Shown: positions 50,859 to 59,199, counted from the stretch's first letter. The stretch is DNA of 64,000 bases from JBKHYJ01 sp046565505 (GCA_046565505.1 JBKHYJ010000107.1:1-64000); one strand, 5' to 3'. Translations and numbers: made by a program. The notes: a model not told the origin generated them from the letters alone.

Positions 50859-51653
50859 TCATCCCGCGGACGGAGGTTGACCCCCATGCTTCTCTTTCAG
50901 TCGCCGGTGGTAGGCGTGGCCTCGCTCGTAGCCCCTTTGAAACGGCTTCGTGTTGCAGAGGTCGCCGTAGCACTCGTTCAGGAAATCCGCCGACTCGTCG
51001 TAAGACTTCCCTCGCGCGCGCGGGTGCAGCGCGGATTGAAAACCGCGCCGGTAGTCCGGCTCGTCGACCGCGAAATCTCCGCCCTCGCGCGTGTAGTCTT
51101 CTTCTTCCGCGTCGCGCAGCCCGAGCCACCAGCCCTCGCGGGCCGCGTCAAGGCTCTCGGCCCCGGCCTGCTCTATCGCCCTGCGAGCCGCCTCGTCTTG
51201 CTCGTCATTTTCGGTCAGCGCGATCACGACCGAGCGGCCCTGCCTTAGCGCGTCTTCATACACGTACAGCTCATCCCTCGGCAGGCCATAGGCCATGCCT
51301 TCTTCCAGCGCGTCGCCCGCCGCCGCCCCGCCTATCGCCCCGCCGGCGCCGAGGAGGGCCGCCCCGAGCATGCCCGTCGCCATGATGGGCCCCACGCCCG
51401 GAATGAACAGGCTGGCTGCCGCCGCGCCCAGCGTCATGCCGCTAGCCGTGCCAAGCGCGCCCCCGACTACGCCGCCTAAAGCCTTACCCATGCCTGGCTG
51501 TTCAGTCTCTGTCGTCGCAATCGCTTCGAGCCTCCGCTCGGAGCCCGGAGCGAGGAGGCTGATGTTATCGTCCGCGATGCCAACTGATCGCAGGTTCTCG
51601 ACGGCGCGTTGCGCGTCCTCGTGCTTGGCAAAGATCCCAACAGTGCTTTTCAT
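50859..51653 (-). CDS. General stress protein with GSP17M-like domain and glycine-rich membrane hairpin
   Basis: The 264-residue product starts with a general-stress-protein-17M-like domain (STVGIFAKHEDAQRAVENLR, residues 3-22). A Gly/Ala-rich double membrane hairpin follows (about 58-118, KALGGVVGGALGTASGMTLG and GMLGAALLGAGGAIGGAAAG). A second alpha-beta half comes next (DELYVYEDALRQGRSVVIAL) and an acidic aromatic tail with FLNECYGDLCNTKPFQRGYE. The function is unknown. A sigma-54 promoter at 51809 lies 156 bases upstream, in line with stress expression. Confidence 0.75.
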   Translation of the reverse strand: MKSTVGIFAKHEDAQRAVENLRSVGIADDNISLLAPGSERRLEAIATTETEQPGMGKALGGVVGGALGTASGMTLGAAAASLFIPGVGPIMATGMLGAALLGAGGAIGGAAAGDALEEGMAYGLPRDELYVYEDALRQGRSVVIALTENDEQDEAARRAIEQAGAESLDAAREGWWLGLRDAEEEDYTREGGDFAVDEPDYRRGFQSALHPRARGKSYDESADFLNECYGDLCNTKPFQRGYERGHAYHRRLKEKHGGQPPSAG

Positions 51654-51808
51654 GTGCCGTCTCCTTATAGCTGTTGCATGATGGCCGAGAAGCTAACGGT
51701 CAGTTTCGCGGCGTAATTTTCTAGTACAGCGGCCGTGCCGGGGAGCACCTCTAACGCCCGTTTTCGGTTCACTCATAAACCCCAATCATTGTACTCACAG
51801 ATTCAAAG

Positions 51809-51824
51809 GCAAGGAGAATGCCAT
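51809..51824 (-). promoter_or_regulatory. Sigma-54 promoter before the general stress gene
   Basis: The minus strand reads TATGGCATTCTCCTTGCC, with GG and GC ten bases apart (CC at 51821-51822 and GC at 51809-51810 on the plus strand). It differs from the promoter core at 10408-10422 by one base. Start of transcription would fall near 51797, leaving a leader of about 145 bases. Confidence 0.75.
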
Positions 51825-51852
51825 ACGGAGAAACGCCGCGGCCCGGAGTATA

Positions 51853-51889
51853 AGCGATGGGCGGCCGTCGCCTGCCCCCGCCCATCGCT
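51853..51889. repeat. Twelve-base perfect inverted repeat
   Basis: Arms AGCGATGGGCGG (51853-51864) and CCGCCCATCGCT (51878-51889) enclose 13 bases. It lies upstream of both diverging genes and just behind the sigma-54 site, so it could be a terminator for readthrough or a protein-binding site. The rest of the 51654-52109 gap shows no gene. Confidence 0.55.
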
Positions 51890-52109
51890 CATTCATTTCT
51901 CACCGGCCGACAAGTCATGAAGGGCCGCCGGCCGGTTAATTCTTCATTCACCGCCCTGCGCTCACATATCCGGTATTGCTCGCGTTTGTTCCTTTTATTT
52001 GTTGATTGGCGCATCCATACGAAGTAGAATTCCCCCACGCAATTCTTTAACGCATTAAAGCGTCCGCGGCAGGGTCCGCGGGCGTCATGTCATGCGGAGG
52101 GCAATCGGT

Positions 52110-54062
52110 ATGCTGCGCCGCTGGATTCCCTTACTGTTAATCATACTTTTTGCGCAAGGGGGGGGCAGGGGCGTCGCCGCCTCCGGCTGGAGGCCGGTTA
52201 CCGCGCAAGAGTTGAGGATGACGGCCGACGAGGTAGGTGACCCGCAAGCCGACGCGGCCATACTCTTTCGCGAAGGCGAGCTTAACGATAAATACCCCGA
52301 GGGCACGAGCCTGAAGCTCTACCTGCGTATCAAGATATTCAACGAGCGTGGCCGCCGGTACAAAGACGTGCAGCTCCCATACAAGGTAGGGCTCGGCCGC
52401 GTGACGGACGTTAGCGCCAGGACCATACGCCCCGACGGCTCCGTGGTCGAAGTGGCCGGCCGTGACATGTTCGATAAGGTGCTTGTGAAGACGAGTCATG
52501 GCGTCTGGCGCGCGAAGGTCTTTTCGATGCCGGCCGTCGAGCCCGGCGCGATTATCGAATACCGCTATCGCCAGACGTACCCCGAGGGCTTTCGTTACTT
52601 CGCGCTCGACCTCCAATCCGAACTGTTCACTAAAGAGCTTCACTACAGCATACAGCCGCAAGCCGCGTCCAAGCTCGACGTGCGTTGGGTGACCTTCAAC
52701 GCCCGGGACCCGAAGCGATTCGCCCCGAAGTGGGATGGCGCCTTCGACATACGGGCGGAGAACATACTGCCGTTTCGCCGCGAGCCTCTTATGCCGCCTG
52801 ACCTGAGCGTTAAGATGTGGGGGTGGCTTTATTACTCGAACGAGACGGAGACTGACCCCGATAAGTACTGGCGCGATTACGCGCGGCGCATGCATGACCG
52901 CGCGGGCTACGAGACGAACCCCGCGGGCGTGATACGCCGCGTAGTTGATTCGATCACCCTTTCGACCGACGGCCCCGCGGAGAAGACCGCACGGATATAT
53001 GACTACGTCCAAAAAGAGATACGCCTCGTAGACTTCAAAGAGGATGGCGGGGAAGGGGAGCAGGAATCGGGGCTGAAGAGAAACGACTCGGCGTGTGACA
53101 CTATCCGCCGCCGGTACGGCTCGGCCCGCGACATCAACCGCCTGTTCATCTCGATGCTGCGGGCCGCGGGGCTGGACGCGCGGGTGGCCGAATTGGTCAC
53201 GCGCGACGAAAATTTCTTTCACCGCTCGTTCCCGGATTCATTCCAGCTAAACAGCGAAGTGACCGCCGTGATGGCTCGCGATGGGTCCATAAAGTTTTAC
53301 GACCCGGGCACGCGGTATTGTCCGCCCGGCATGCTTTCGTGGGAGAAAGAAGGCGCGACCGCGCTCATCTATGGCAATCGCGATTCGAGGTTCGTCGAAA
53401 CTCCGGTCACGGACGCCTCGCGCAACCGCGAACATAGGAGCGTGACGGTCAGCCTTTCAAATGATGGGTGCGTCGATGCGCAGGTCGAGTTAAAGACCGT
53501 AGGCCAGCGCGCCGTCGAACTCCGTAATGAGTTGGCCGACCTGACCCCTGACGAGCGGCGCGCGCGCGTCGTCACCACTGTACGCGATCAGCTCCCCGCG
53601 GCGGCCGTCAGTGAGTCATCCATAGCCCTCTCCAACCTGGAGGATGGGGCCGCGCCGCTCGTCGCCTCTTATAGCTTCAACGCCGCGCAGTTTGCGACCC
53701 GCACGGGGAAGCTCCTTCTGTTGAGGCCGGCGCTGCTCTTCCGCCGCGACGAGAGCTTGCTGGCCGAGCCGCGACGCTCAAACAGCGTTTATTTTCATTA
53801 CCCGCGGTCCGAGAGCGAGCGCATCATCATCGAAGCGCCGGATGGCTACACGCCCGGGCAGCTGCCCGAACCTGTTGATATAGATATAGGCGCGGCGCGT
53901 TACCGCTCGACGTTCGCCCTCGATGGCCGCCGCGTAGTATACGAGCGGCAACTGGCGGTCGACGCTATTATTTTTAGCGTGGACCAATACCCGACTGTGA
54001 AAGCTTTTTTCGACCGCGCGCGGCAGGCCGACAGCGCGGCCATATTGTTCAAACAGCTCTGA
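52110..54062 (+). CDS. DUF3857 and transglutaminase-like domain protein lacking the catalytic cysteine
   Basis: The 650-residue secreted protein has a signal segment (WIPLLLIILFAQGGGRGVAA) and a DUF3857 domain (about 55-220, IFNERGRRYKDVQLPYKVGL, GRDMFDKVLVKT, PGAIIEYRYRQTYPE). A transglutaminase-like domain follows (about 270-430) and a beta-rich C terminus. The transglutaminase core should read GDCKDKA. Here it is YGSARDINRLF, so the cysteine is alanine, and the domain is probably a binding module. The ATG at 52110 with GGAGG nine bases before is preferred to the one at 52092. Such proteins are usually outer-envelope proteins of unknown role in Acidobacteria and Bacteroidetes. Confidence 0.87.
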   Translation: MLRRWIPLLLIILFAQGGGRGVAASGWRPVTAQELRMTADEVGDPQADAAILFREGELNDKYPEGTSLKLYLRIKIFNERGRRYKDVQLPYKVGLGRVTDVSARTIRPDGSVVEVAGRDMFDKVLVKTSHGVWRAKVFSMPAVEPGAIIEYRYRQTYPEGFRYFALDLQSELFTKELHYSIQPQAASKLDVRWVTFNARDPKRFAPKWDGAFDIRAENILPFRREPLMPPDLSVKMWGWLYYSNETETDPDKYWRDYARRMHDRAGYETNPAGVIRRVVDSITLSTDGPAEKTARIYDYVQKEIRLVDFKEDGGEGEQESGLKRNDSACDTIRRRYGSARDINRLFISMLRAAGLDARVAELVTRDENFFHRSFPDSFQLNSEVTAVMARDGSIKFYDPGTRYCPPGMLSWEKEGATALIYGNRDSRFVETPVTDASRNREHRSVTVSLSNDGCVDAQVELKTVGQRAVELRNELADLTPDERRARVVTTVRDQLPAAAVSESSIALSNLEDGAAPLVASYSFNAAQFATRTGKLLLLRPALLFRRDESLLAEPRRSNSVYFHYPRSESERIIIEAPDGYTPGQLPEPVDIDIGAARYRSTFALDGRRVVYERQLAVDAIIFSVDQYPTVKAFFDRARQADSAAILFKQL

Positions 54063-54236
54063 TGGCTGAAAATGCCTCCGCCCAGAGGGGGGGGGATGTG
54101 CCCGTGGCCGAAGGCCCGGCGCGGCTGACCGCCTATACAGGTCAATGCGAGTAAGGGCTTTACAGGCTTTAATTCGTGAGGTGGAGGAGCGGCTATCGTA
54201 ATCACCCGCGCTTAACGGTTAACTCTACATTACCTG

Positions 54237-54464
54237 CTACAACCTGTTTGAACAAACCTGAAAGGTTTGCTGCGGGATGGCGCGCGCCATCTCGTCGCTT
54301 TTCTTAACGGAGCTTTTCCACCGCATCTCTGCAAACGCGCACCTGAGCTTGAAGCAGACCGGGGCCAGTTCCGCCGCGGGCTGGCCGTGATCTAACGCGC
54401 AGTCGTTGAGGCAGACCATAAGAGGGCCGCCGGCACATTCCTCTTTCACTCTTTGCTTTGTCAT
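54237..54464 (-). CDS. Hypothetical small cysteine-containing protein
   Basis: This 75-codon frame (MTKQRVKEECAGGPLMVCLN start, six cysteines in all) has AAGGA twelve bases before its ATG. No family is recognised, and the composition could be chance. Upstream, at about 54493-54530, the minus strand carries AAAAAACCATTCCTTTTACG, similar to the centre of promoter copy a but without the GTGGTA and CATAGT boxes. The flanking bases 54063-54236 and 54465-54604 show no other gene. Confidence 0.3.
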   Translation of the reverse strand: MTKQRVKEECAGGPLMVCLNDCALDHGQPAAELAPVCFKLRCAFAEMRWKSSVKKSDEMARAIPQQTFQVCSNRL

Positions 54465-54604
54465 ACGTCTTTGTTCCTTACCGATGCTAGACGTAAAAGG
54501 AATGGTTTTTTCTTCACCTCTTGTAAAAAATAATGGCTCACCGCGAATGCCCTTTGACTGAGGGCGGACGTTCTCCGCCGCCGGCAGAGCAAAGAACTTG
54601 AGTC

Positions 54605-55756
54605 ATGTGGCCCGCTTATCTACAATATCCAATTCTTCGGCGCGGGCGAAAGGCGTATATGCTCAGACGCGTAATTCATACCTGGGAGCGCAAGCTCTCA
54701 CAAAGAGACCTCAACCGAATGATGATCCCCTTCGACTGGGGACTAGAGTTCCTGCATGGCGACGAAGCGATTGCCGACGCCCATTCAGCGGAAGCGGCCG
54801 CTGGGTGGGCCGGCGGCGACCCGCGGAGAATAATTTTTGATTTTAACGAGCGCGCAATCGCAAACAGCGACCGATTCTTCGCGCCGCCGTCGGCCGTGAC
54901 TGATTTCTCATTCGACGGGCACTGGCTAAGCTTTCCGAGCGCGGTTCATACGCCATATGAGAATAATAATACGGCTTACGCGCGCTATTTCCCCGTGCCC
55001 GGACCTGACGGCAGCGCGAATGGCTCGCGCGTGCCGGAAGCGAAGCGCGCGCGCGGCCGCGCCGTCGTCGTGCTCCCGCAGTGGAATGCCGACGTAGAAA
55101 GCCATGCGGGGCTCTGCCGGCTGCTCAATCGCGTCGGCATAGCGGCTTTAAGGTTGAGCCTCCCTTATCATGATAGGCGAACCCCCGATGGCCTCGTCCG
55201 CGCAGACTACATGGTGAGCGCGAACGTGGGGCGCACGCTTCAGGCATGCAGGCAGGCCGTGCTCGATTTGCGCGGCGCGGTCGATTGGCTCATTGCTAGC
55301 GGGTATGACCGGGTCGGAATAACGGGGACGAGCATCGGCTCATGCATCGCCTTTCTGGCTTTCGTTCACGACGAGCGATTGAGCGTCGGGGCCTACAATC
55401 ACGTGTCCAGCTACTTCGGCGACGTGGTTTGGGAAGGGATAAGCACTGCGCATGTTAGGCGCGGGCTTGAGACCGCTCTGACGCGCGAAGAAGTGCGCCG
55501 CGCATGGCTCGCGATCAGCCCCAATTCTTACATAGGCCTTTTGATGCGCAACCCGCGGCGCGGCTTGTTCCTCTCGGCGCGCTACGACCTGTCGTTTCCG
55601 CCCGAGCTTTCCCGTTTGCTGTTTAGCGAATGCGACCGCCACGGCCTTAACTACGAGCGTACGGTCGTGCCGTGGGGCCATTACACAACCGGCAAGACGC
55701 CGTTCAAGTATTATGTCGGCTACGCGATCGCCAATTACCTGCGCAAGCATCTGTGA
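54605..55756 (+). CDS. Alpha/beta hydrolase family protein (ABHD18-like)
   Basis: The 383-residue cytosolic protein resembles the alpha/beta hydrolase domain-containing 18 group. An N-terminal segment LQRDLNR-like (RVIHTWERKLSQRDLNRMMI) and GLEFL precede a core with VVVLPQWNADVESHAGLCRL, LRLSLPYHDRR and the nucleophile elbow GITGTSIGSCIAFL. C-terminal VVPWGHYTTGKTPFKYY supplies the likely catalytic His. The substrate is unknown; a lipase or esterase role is inferred. The MBL-fold gene follows 46 bases later. Confidence 0.82.
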   Translation: MWPAYLQYPILRRGRKAYMLRRVIHTWERKLSQRDLNRMMIPFDWGLEFLHGDEAIADAHSAEAAAGWAGGDPRRIIFDFNERAIANSDRFFAPPSAVTDFSFDGHWLSFPSAVHTPYENNNTAYARYFPVPGPDGSANGSRVPEAKRARGRAVVVLPQWNADVESHAGLCRLLNRVGIAALRLSLPYHDRRTPDGLVRADYMVSANVGRTLQACRQAVLDLRGAVDWLIASGYDRVGITGTSIGSCIAFLAFVHDERLSVGAYNHVSSYFGDVVWEGISTAHVRRGLETALTREEVRRAWLAISPNSYIGLLMRNPRRGLFLSARYDLSFPPELSRLLFSECDRHGLNYERTVVPWGHYTTGKTPFKYYVGYAIANYLRKHL

Positions 55757-55802
55757 CCGCGGGTAGTGTTTTGTCCCGCGAAAAAAATCTGGAGGCATAC
55801 GA

Positions 55803-56903
55803 ATGACCGATAACTCATCCCGCCGCGTGACGTACGGCCTGCTCGGAATTCCGGCCCTGCTCTTCATACTGTGCGCCCGAGGGTTGGCGCAGCAAGCGCC
55901 GGAGCAGGTCGCGTCGGATTACTTCAACGTCAGACAGGTGGTGCCCGGCGTATGGGCGTTGATCGTGAAACCGCCCAAAGGCAGCCTGGCCGTGTCGAAC
56001 GCGACAGTCATCGGGCTCGGGAATAATCTGCTCGTAGTCGATTCGCACCTTTCGCCCTCGGCCGCGCGCGAGGCGGCGCGCGTGATCGCCGCCATCACGG
56101 GCGGCAAGCCCGTCCGCTACCTGGTCAACACGCACTGGCATCCCGATCACGTGCAGGGCAACTCGACTTATTCATCCGCGTTCCCGGGGGCGATTGATAT
56201 CATCTCTCACGTCAACACACGCCGCGACATCCTGGCTCTGGAGATACCTTTCCTCAAGGACCAGAAGGTCCAACTCCCGAAGCAGATCGCGGACATGAAA
56301 CTGCAATTGGCGAGCGGCATGTCTGAGGGCAAGCCAATGACCGCCGAGCAGAGGAGGAGGGTCGAAGCTCAGCTCGCGCAAAGCGAGGCGCTGGCGCGCG
56401 AGATTGCAAACCTCGAAATCACGCTGCCGACCCTTACCCTGGAGCGCTCGATGAGCGTTTATGGCGGCGACCGCGAAGTGCGCATACTCTACTTCGGCCG
56501 AGGCCACACGGAGGGGGATGTCGTCGTATACCTGCCGCGTGAGAAGGTTCTAATTACGGGGGACCTGCTCACCAACTCCATACCGTTTATGCGTGACGCG
56601 TACCCGGCCGAATGGAGCGCCACGCTGGCGGGGGTCGAAACGCTCGACTACACGCAGAACATTCCGGGCCACGGCGACGTGCAGCAAGGCAAGGATAGGC
56701 TGCGGATGCTGCGGGCTTTTCTAGACGACCTGATTCCGGCCGTGCGCCGGGCCATCGCCGAGGGCAAAACACTTGACCAGGCAAAGCAGTCGGTCAAGGC
56801 CGAGCTTGCCCCGCGTCATGAAAAGAATTTTCCTTCATGGAATGGCGGCGCGGAGGCCTCGATCGAGCGGACGTATAACCAACTAAAAAACAACCGCAAC
56901 TGA
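55803..56903 (+). CDS. Secreted metallo-beta-lactamase-fold hydrolase
   Basis: The 366-residue protein has a signal peptide (LLGIPALLFILCARGLAQ). The MBL fold shows the zinc motif VNTHWHPDHVQGNSTY, further ligands in GRGHTEGDVVVYLP and GDLLTNSIPFM, and the closing IPGHGDVQQGKDRL. A charged helical insert of about 60 residues (LPKQIADMKLQLASGMSEGK and RRRVEAQLAQSEALAREIAN) sits between the first two metal motifs and is longer than usual. It may act on lactam, lactone or other esters in the periplasm. GGAGGCATACGA before the ATG is a strong ribosome site. Confidence 0.9.
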   Translation: MTDNSSRRVTYGLLGIPALLFILCARGLAQQAPEQVASDYFNVRQVVPGVWALIVKPPKGSLAVSNATVIGLGNNLLVVDSHLSPSAAREAARVIAAITGGKPVRYLVNTHWHPDHVQGNSTYSSAFPGAIDIISHVNTRRDILALEIPFLKDQKVQLPKQIADMKLQLASGMSEGKPMTAEQRRRVEAQLAQSEALAREIANLEITLPTLTLERSMSVYGGDREVRILYFGRGHTEGDVVVYLPREKVLITGDLLTNSIPFMRDAYPAEWSATLAGVETLDYTQNIPGHGDVQQGKDRLRMLRAFLDDLIPAVRRAIAEGKTLDQAKQSVKAELAPRHEKNFPSWNGGAEASIERTYNQLKNNRN

Positions 56904-57064
56904 TGCGCGGCTCCCGGACCGGGGCCGCCGGGCTCGATTTAAGTCGCACCGAATTCAGACATGTAAGAGCCGGTAAGTCTTTGGATACTTCTCGCCGGAA
57001 ACAGGGGTAAGAAGGTACTTGCGCAATGACTTAAGCCGCTTATTCGCTCCCGGCTATGTAAAGC

Positions 57065-57079
57065 TGGTACGGAGATTGC
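57065..57079 (+). promoter_or_regulatory. Sigma-54-type promoter before the basic secreted protein gene
   Basis: TGGTACGGAGATTGC has GG (57066-57067) and GC (57078-57079) ten bases apart. It differs from TGGCACG-N4-TTGC only by a T in the -24 core. The ATG at 57123 lies 44 bases downstream of the -12 element. Confidence 0.65.
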
Positions 57080-57122
57080 GCTCCGGGCATGTAGAGAATA
57101 GACGTGATTACGAGGTAAGAAA

Positions 57123-57533
57123 ATGCGCAAGGTAATAACATCAATGACGGCGCTTGCCGTTTTGCTCGCGCTCGCGGTTGTCTCCGAGGCACACGGCGGG
57201 CATGGGCGCATGCACGGCTGGGCGCGCGGCGGTCGCGTGCGGGCGATCAGGTCTTACAGGTATGTGCGTCCCGTGCGTGTCATAGCCTTCCGCAGGCCCG
57301 CCCGCGTTCTGGGCGCGCGATACTATAACCAGGATAACTATGGCCGCCGCAGAAGCGCGCTGGCCCATCGTCAAAACGCCGAGCGCCATGCGCTCAATCG
57401 CCGCTTCAGGCAAGAGCGCAGGCTTGCGCGTTACAGGGGCCTCGACCGCCGCGAGCTTGCTCATCGCCAGCGTGAAGAAAGGCGCAGGTTGAGAAGGCAC
57501 CAGCGCTCAGAGCGCGAACGCGCCCGGTGGTAA
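57123..57533 (+). CDS. Small secreted arginine-rich protein
   Basis: The 136-residue product has a signal peptide (VITSMTALAVLLALAVVSEA). The mature part is a strongly basic chain, rich in Arg, His and Tyr: HGGHGRMHGWARGGRVRAIR and a helical tail REERRRLRRHQRSERERARW. No known domain is recognised; an RcnB or spy-like origin was considered but the motifs are missing. CGAGGTAAGAAA precedes the ATG, and a sigma-54-type promoter lies just upstream. It may be a periplasmic polyanion- or metal-binding stress protein. Confidence 0.72.
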   Translation: MRKVITSMTALAVLLALAVVSEAHGGHGRMHGWARGGRVRAIRSYRYVRPVRVIAFRRPARVLGARYYNQDNYGRRRSALAHRQNAERHALNRRFRQERRLARYRGLDRRELAHRQREERRRLRRHQRSERERARW

Positions 57534-57583
57534 GTGGCGACATGTGTGTGAGCACAACTGAATCTGCGGGCGGCCGGCAGGGG

Positions 57584-58096
57584 TCAGTACACGTCGGCAA
57601 GGCCGCTCGACAGGAAGCGGTTAATCTCCCTATCCCCGGCTTTAGCCAGTATTGCTCGTGTAGTTTTTTCGACCCTCTGCTCTTCATGCGGCCGAAGCTC
57701 GTAAGGCAGGTCCACGCGCTGTAACTGTTGTCCGAACCGTACGACATGTACCAGCTCATGCGTCAACACGTAAGTGAGTATAGGCCCCAATTGCACCTTA
57801 GTGTCGCGGACCGCGTCCAGTATTCGATGGTCTTGAAGGCAGATTCGGTAGAAATCGCCTTCCTCTAAAATCAGGGGGCCGGCTTCACGCCTGAATCCAT
57901 AGCAGACCGTTTGGGCCAGGGCAGCGTCCGTCACCTCCGACGAATCGAGGGCGCGCAGCGTCTTGACTTCGTAAGGCATCTTCCTCCATTCGCGGGGGGC
58001 TACTCTGTAGTAATCCGACACGAAGCCGGCCGCCCTATCCCGCGCCTTGCGTACGATCCTTAGCTGAACAGAGTTGAAGCCGTATGAATCCTTCAT
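57584..58096 (-). CDS. Hypothetical protein with HExxH zinc-protease-like motif
   Basis: The 170-residue product carries ILTYVLTHELVHVVRFGQQL (about residues 118-137). HELVH fits the HExxH zinc site of small metallopeptidases. An Asp/Glu-rich tail (LRPHEEQRVEKTTRAILAKA) follows and may supply the third ligand. No signal peptide is present. The ATG at 58096 with GGGGAAGG before it is chosen over an upstream TTG. Family not recognised; a cytoplasmic minigluzincin-type protease is a reasonable guess. Confidence 0.7.
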   Translation of the reverse strand: MKDSYGFNSVQLRIVRKARDRAAGFVSDYYRVAPREWRKMPYEVKTLRALDSSEVTDAALAQTVCYGFRREAGPLILEEGDFYRICLQDHRILDAVRDTKVQLGPILTYVLTHELVHVVRFGQQLQRVDLPYELRPHEEQRVEKTTRAILAKAGDREINRFLSSGLADVY

Positions 58097-58266
58097 TGCC
58101 TTCCCCACGAGTAGAGGCAAGCGATTCGGCGCCCCTGGAATCCAAGTCAAGAAAAATTTAAATCCGCCGCCCGCGCCCAGTCAAGCGCCTATCTTGTCTC
58201 GGTATTGCGCTCATGTTAATATTTTTATGAAGAGTTAAATAACCCTGTCGGAGGTGTAACGAGCCT

Positions 58267-58515
58267 ATGCCTATTTACGAATATATTTGCGAGAAGTGCG
58301 GCTCTCACATTGAGGCTATACAGAAGGTTGGCGACGCGCCGCTCAAGCGATGCCAGAAATGTCGCGGCAAATTGGAGAAGATTGTTTCGCGCACGAGCTT
58401 CCAGCTTAAAGGCGGCGGGTGGTATCTGAGCGATTATTCGCGCAAATCGACTCCTGAAACCAAAGACAAACCCGAAAAGAAGACCGAAAGCACGCCCTCG
58501 TCGGACGCCAAGTAA
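58267..58515 (+). CDS. FmdB-type zinc ribbon protein
   Basis: The 82-residue product is a complete FmdB/CxxC_CXXC_SSSS regulatory-protein-type zinc ribbon. PIYEYICEKCGSHIEAIQKV with the first Cys pair, RCQKCRGKLEKIVSRTSFQL with the second, and the closing LKGGGWYLSDY are all present. A polar Lys/Thr/Ser tail follows. Such proteins are ubiquitous small nucleic-acid-linked proteins of uncertain function. GGAGGTGTAACGAGCCT precedes the ATG, and a terminator lies 60 bases behind the stop. Confidence 0.92.
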   Translation: MPIYEYICEKCGSHIEAIQKVGDAPLKRCQKCRGKLEKIVSRTSFQLKGGGWYLSDYSRKSTPETKDKPEKKTESTPSSDAK

Positions 58516-58577
58516 GAGGCGCTGTCGGGCTCTCTTCAAATAGTTAAGGCTCAATTATCCACTCTCCTAAAAATGAC

Positions 58578-58604
58578 GCCGGTTTTAATAGCCGGCCTTT
58601 TTTA
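58578..58604 (+). terminator. Terminator of the zinc-ribbon gene
   Basis: Stem GCCGG (58578-58582) with CCGGC (58592-58596), a nine-base AT-rich loop and a following CTTTTTTA run on the plus strand. The position just behind the FmdB gene supports a rho-independent terminator. Confidence 0.8.
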
Positions 58605-58753
58605 TTTACGGCCCACGGCGTCCAGGACACCGCGTCAAAGCACCGACTGGTCTTGCATCCGATCACACACTGCGCAAGGATGTAAACCGGACTCGTTCTC
58701 ACACTGTGGGTAGTCGCTCGGGGGCGTTAGTTCTTTGAAGTAGGAAAAACAAC

Positions 58754-58794
58754 TTTGCCAGTTACGCTGGCATCCTAAGAAAGGATGCTGCAAA
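58754..58794 (+). ncRNA. Candidate three-way-junction leader RNA
   Basis: A closing stem TTTG/CAAA (58754-58757 with 58791-58794) encloses a CCAG(ttacg)CTGG hairpin (58758-58770) and a CATCCT(aagaa)AGGATG hairpin (58771-58787), followed by CTG. All bases of the 41-base unit fit one compact three-way junction. It lies about 50 bases before the ATG of the 86-residue protein gene. No known riboswitch was recognised. The rest of 58605-58841 shows no gene. Confidence 0.35.
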
Positions 58795-58841
58795 ACTATT
58801 TGAGGCGTTAATCCGTATAAAGAATTGGAAAGGAGTTAAAG

Positions 58842-59102
58842 ATGGCTAGCTTCAGGGACCCAGCGAGAACATTCTCCCCGATTGAGGTCATCGAGCGGCT
58901 CCTTGAGATAACAGATTACTTCGGGCACGAGCCTGTTCTGTACATTTCATCGAGCAACGATTTAGCTACGTATCTCGACTCTTTTGGGTTTGACATTTAC
59001 AGCTTGACCGCCAACACGGACGAGGCGTTCAAAACCACCACGCGCAGCGTATTGATTTTGCCCAACGGCAGCCGCTCGCACGAGAGCGTCACGGCACATT
59101 GA
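58842..59102 (+). CDS. Hypothetical small protein
   Basis: The 86-residue product (FSPIEVIERLLEITDYFGHE, PVLYISSSNDLATYLDSFGF) looks like a small alpha-beta domain of receiver- or HPr-like size, but it matches no family I recognise. GGAAAGGAGTTAAAG before the ATG is a near-ideal ribosome site, and a structured leader candidate precedes it. A perfect 29-base inverted repeat follows, so it is very likely a real, well-translated gene. Confidence 0.72.
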   Translation: MASFRDPARTFSPIEVIERLLEITDYFGHEPVLYISSSNDLATYLDSFGFDIYSLTANTDEAFKTTTRSVLILPNGSRSHESVTAH

Positions 59103-59110
59103 AATAGGAC

Positions 59111-59176
59111 GCCGGAATGAGCGGAAGGCGGGGACGAAGAAATCACCCTTCGTCCCCGCCTTCCGCTCATTCCGGC
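59111..59176. repeat. Perfect 29-base inverted repeat (bidirectional terminator-like)
   Basis: Arms at 59111-59139 and 59148-59176 are exact reverse complements around an eight-base loop AAATCACC. The stem begins GCCGGAATGAGC and ends GGGGACGAAG. It lies between the convergent small gene and the TPR gene, so it can act as a transcription terminator for both strands. There is no T run on either side. An exact repeat of this length is unusual and could also be a palindromic element. Confidence 0.85.
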
Positions 59177-59199
59177 TAATTGCTTACAGCGCGCCCGCC

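Noticed and set aside
58680..58841. Cyclic-di-GMP (GEMM) riboswitch before the 86-residue protein gene
   Set aside because: There is a structured leader, but the GEMM core sequences and the GAAA tetraloop/receptor pair are missing.
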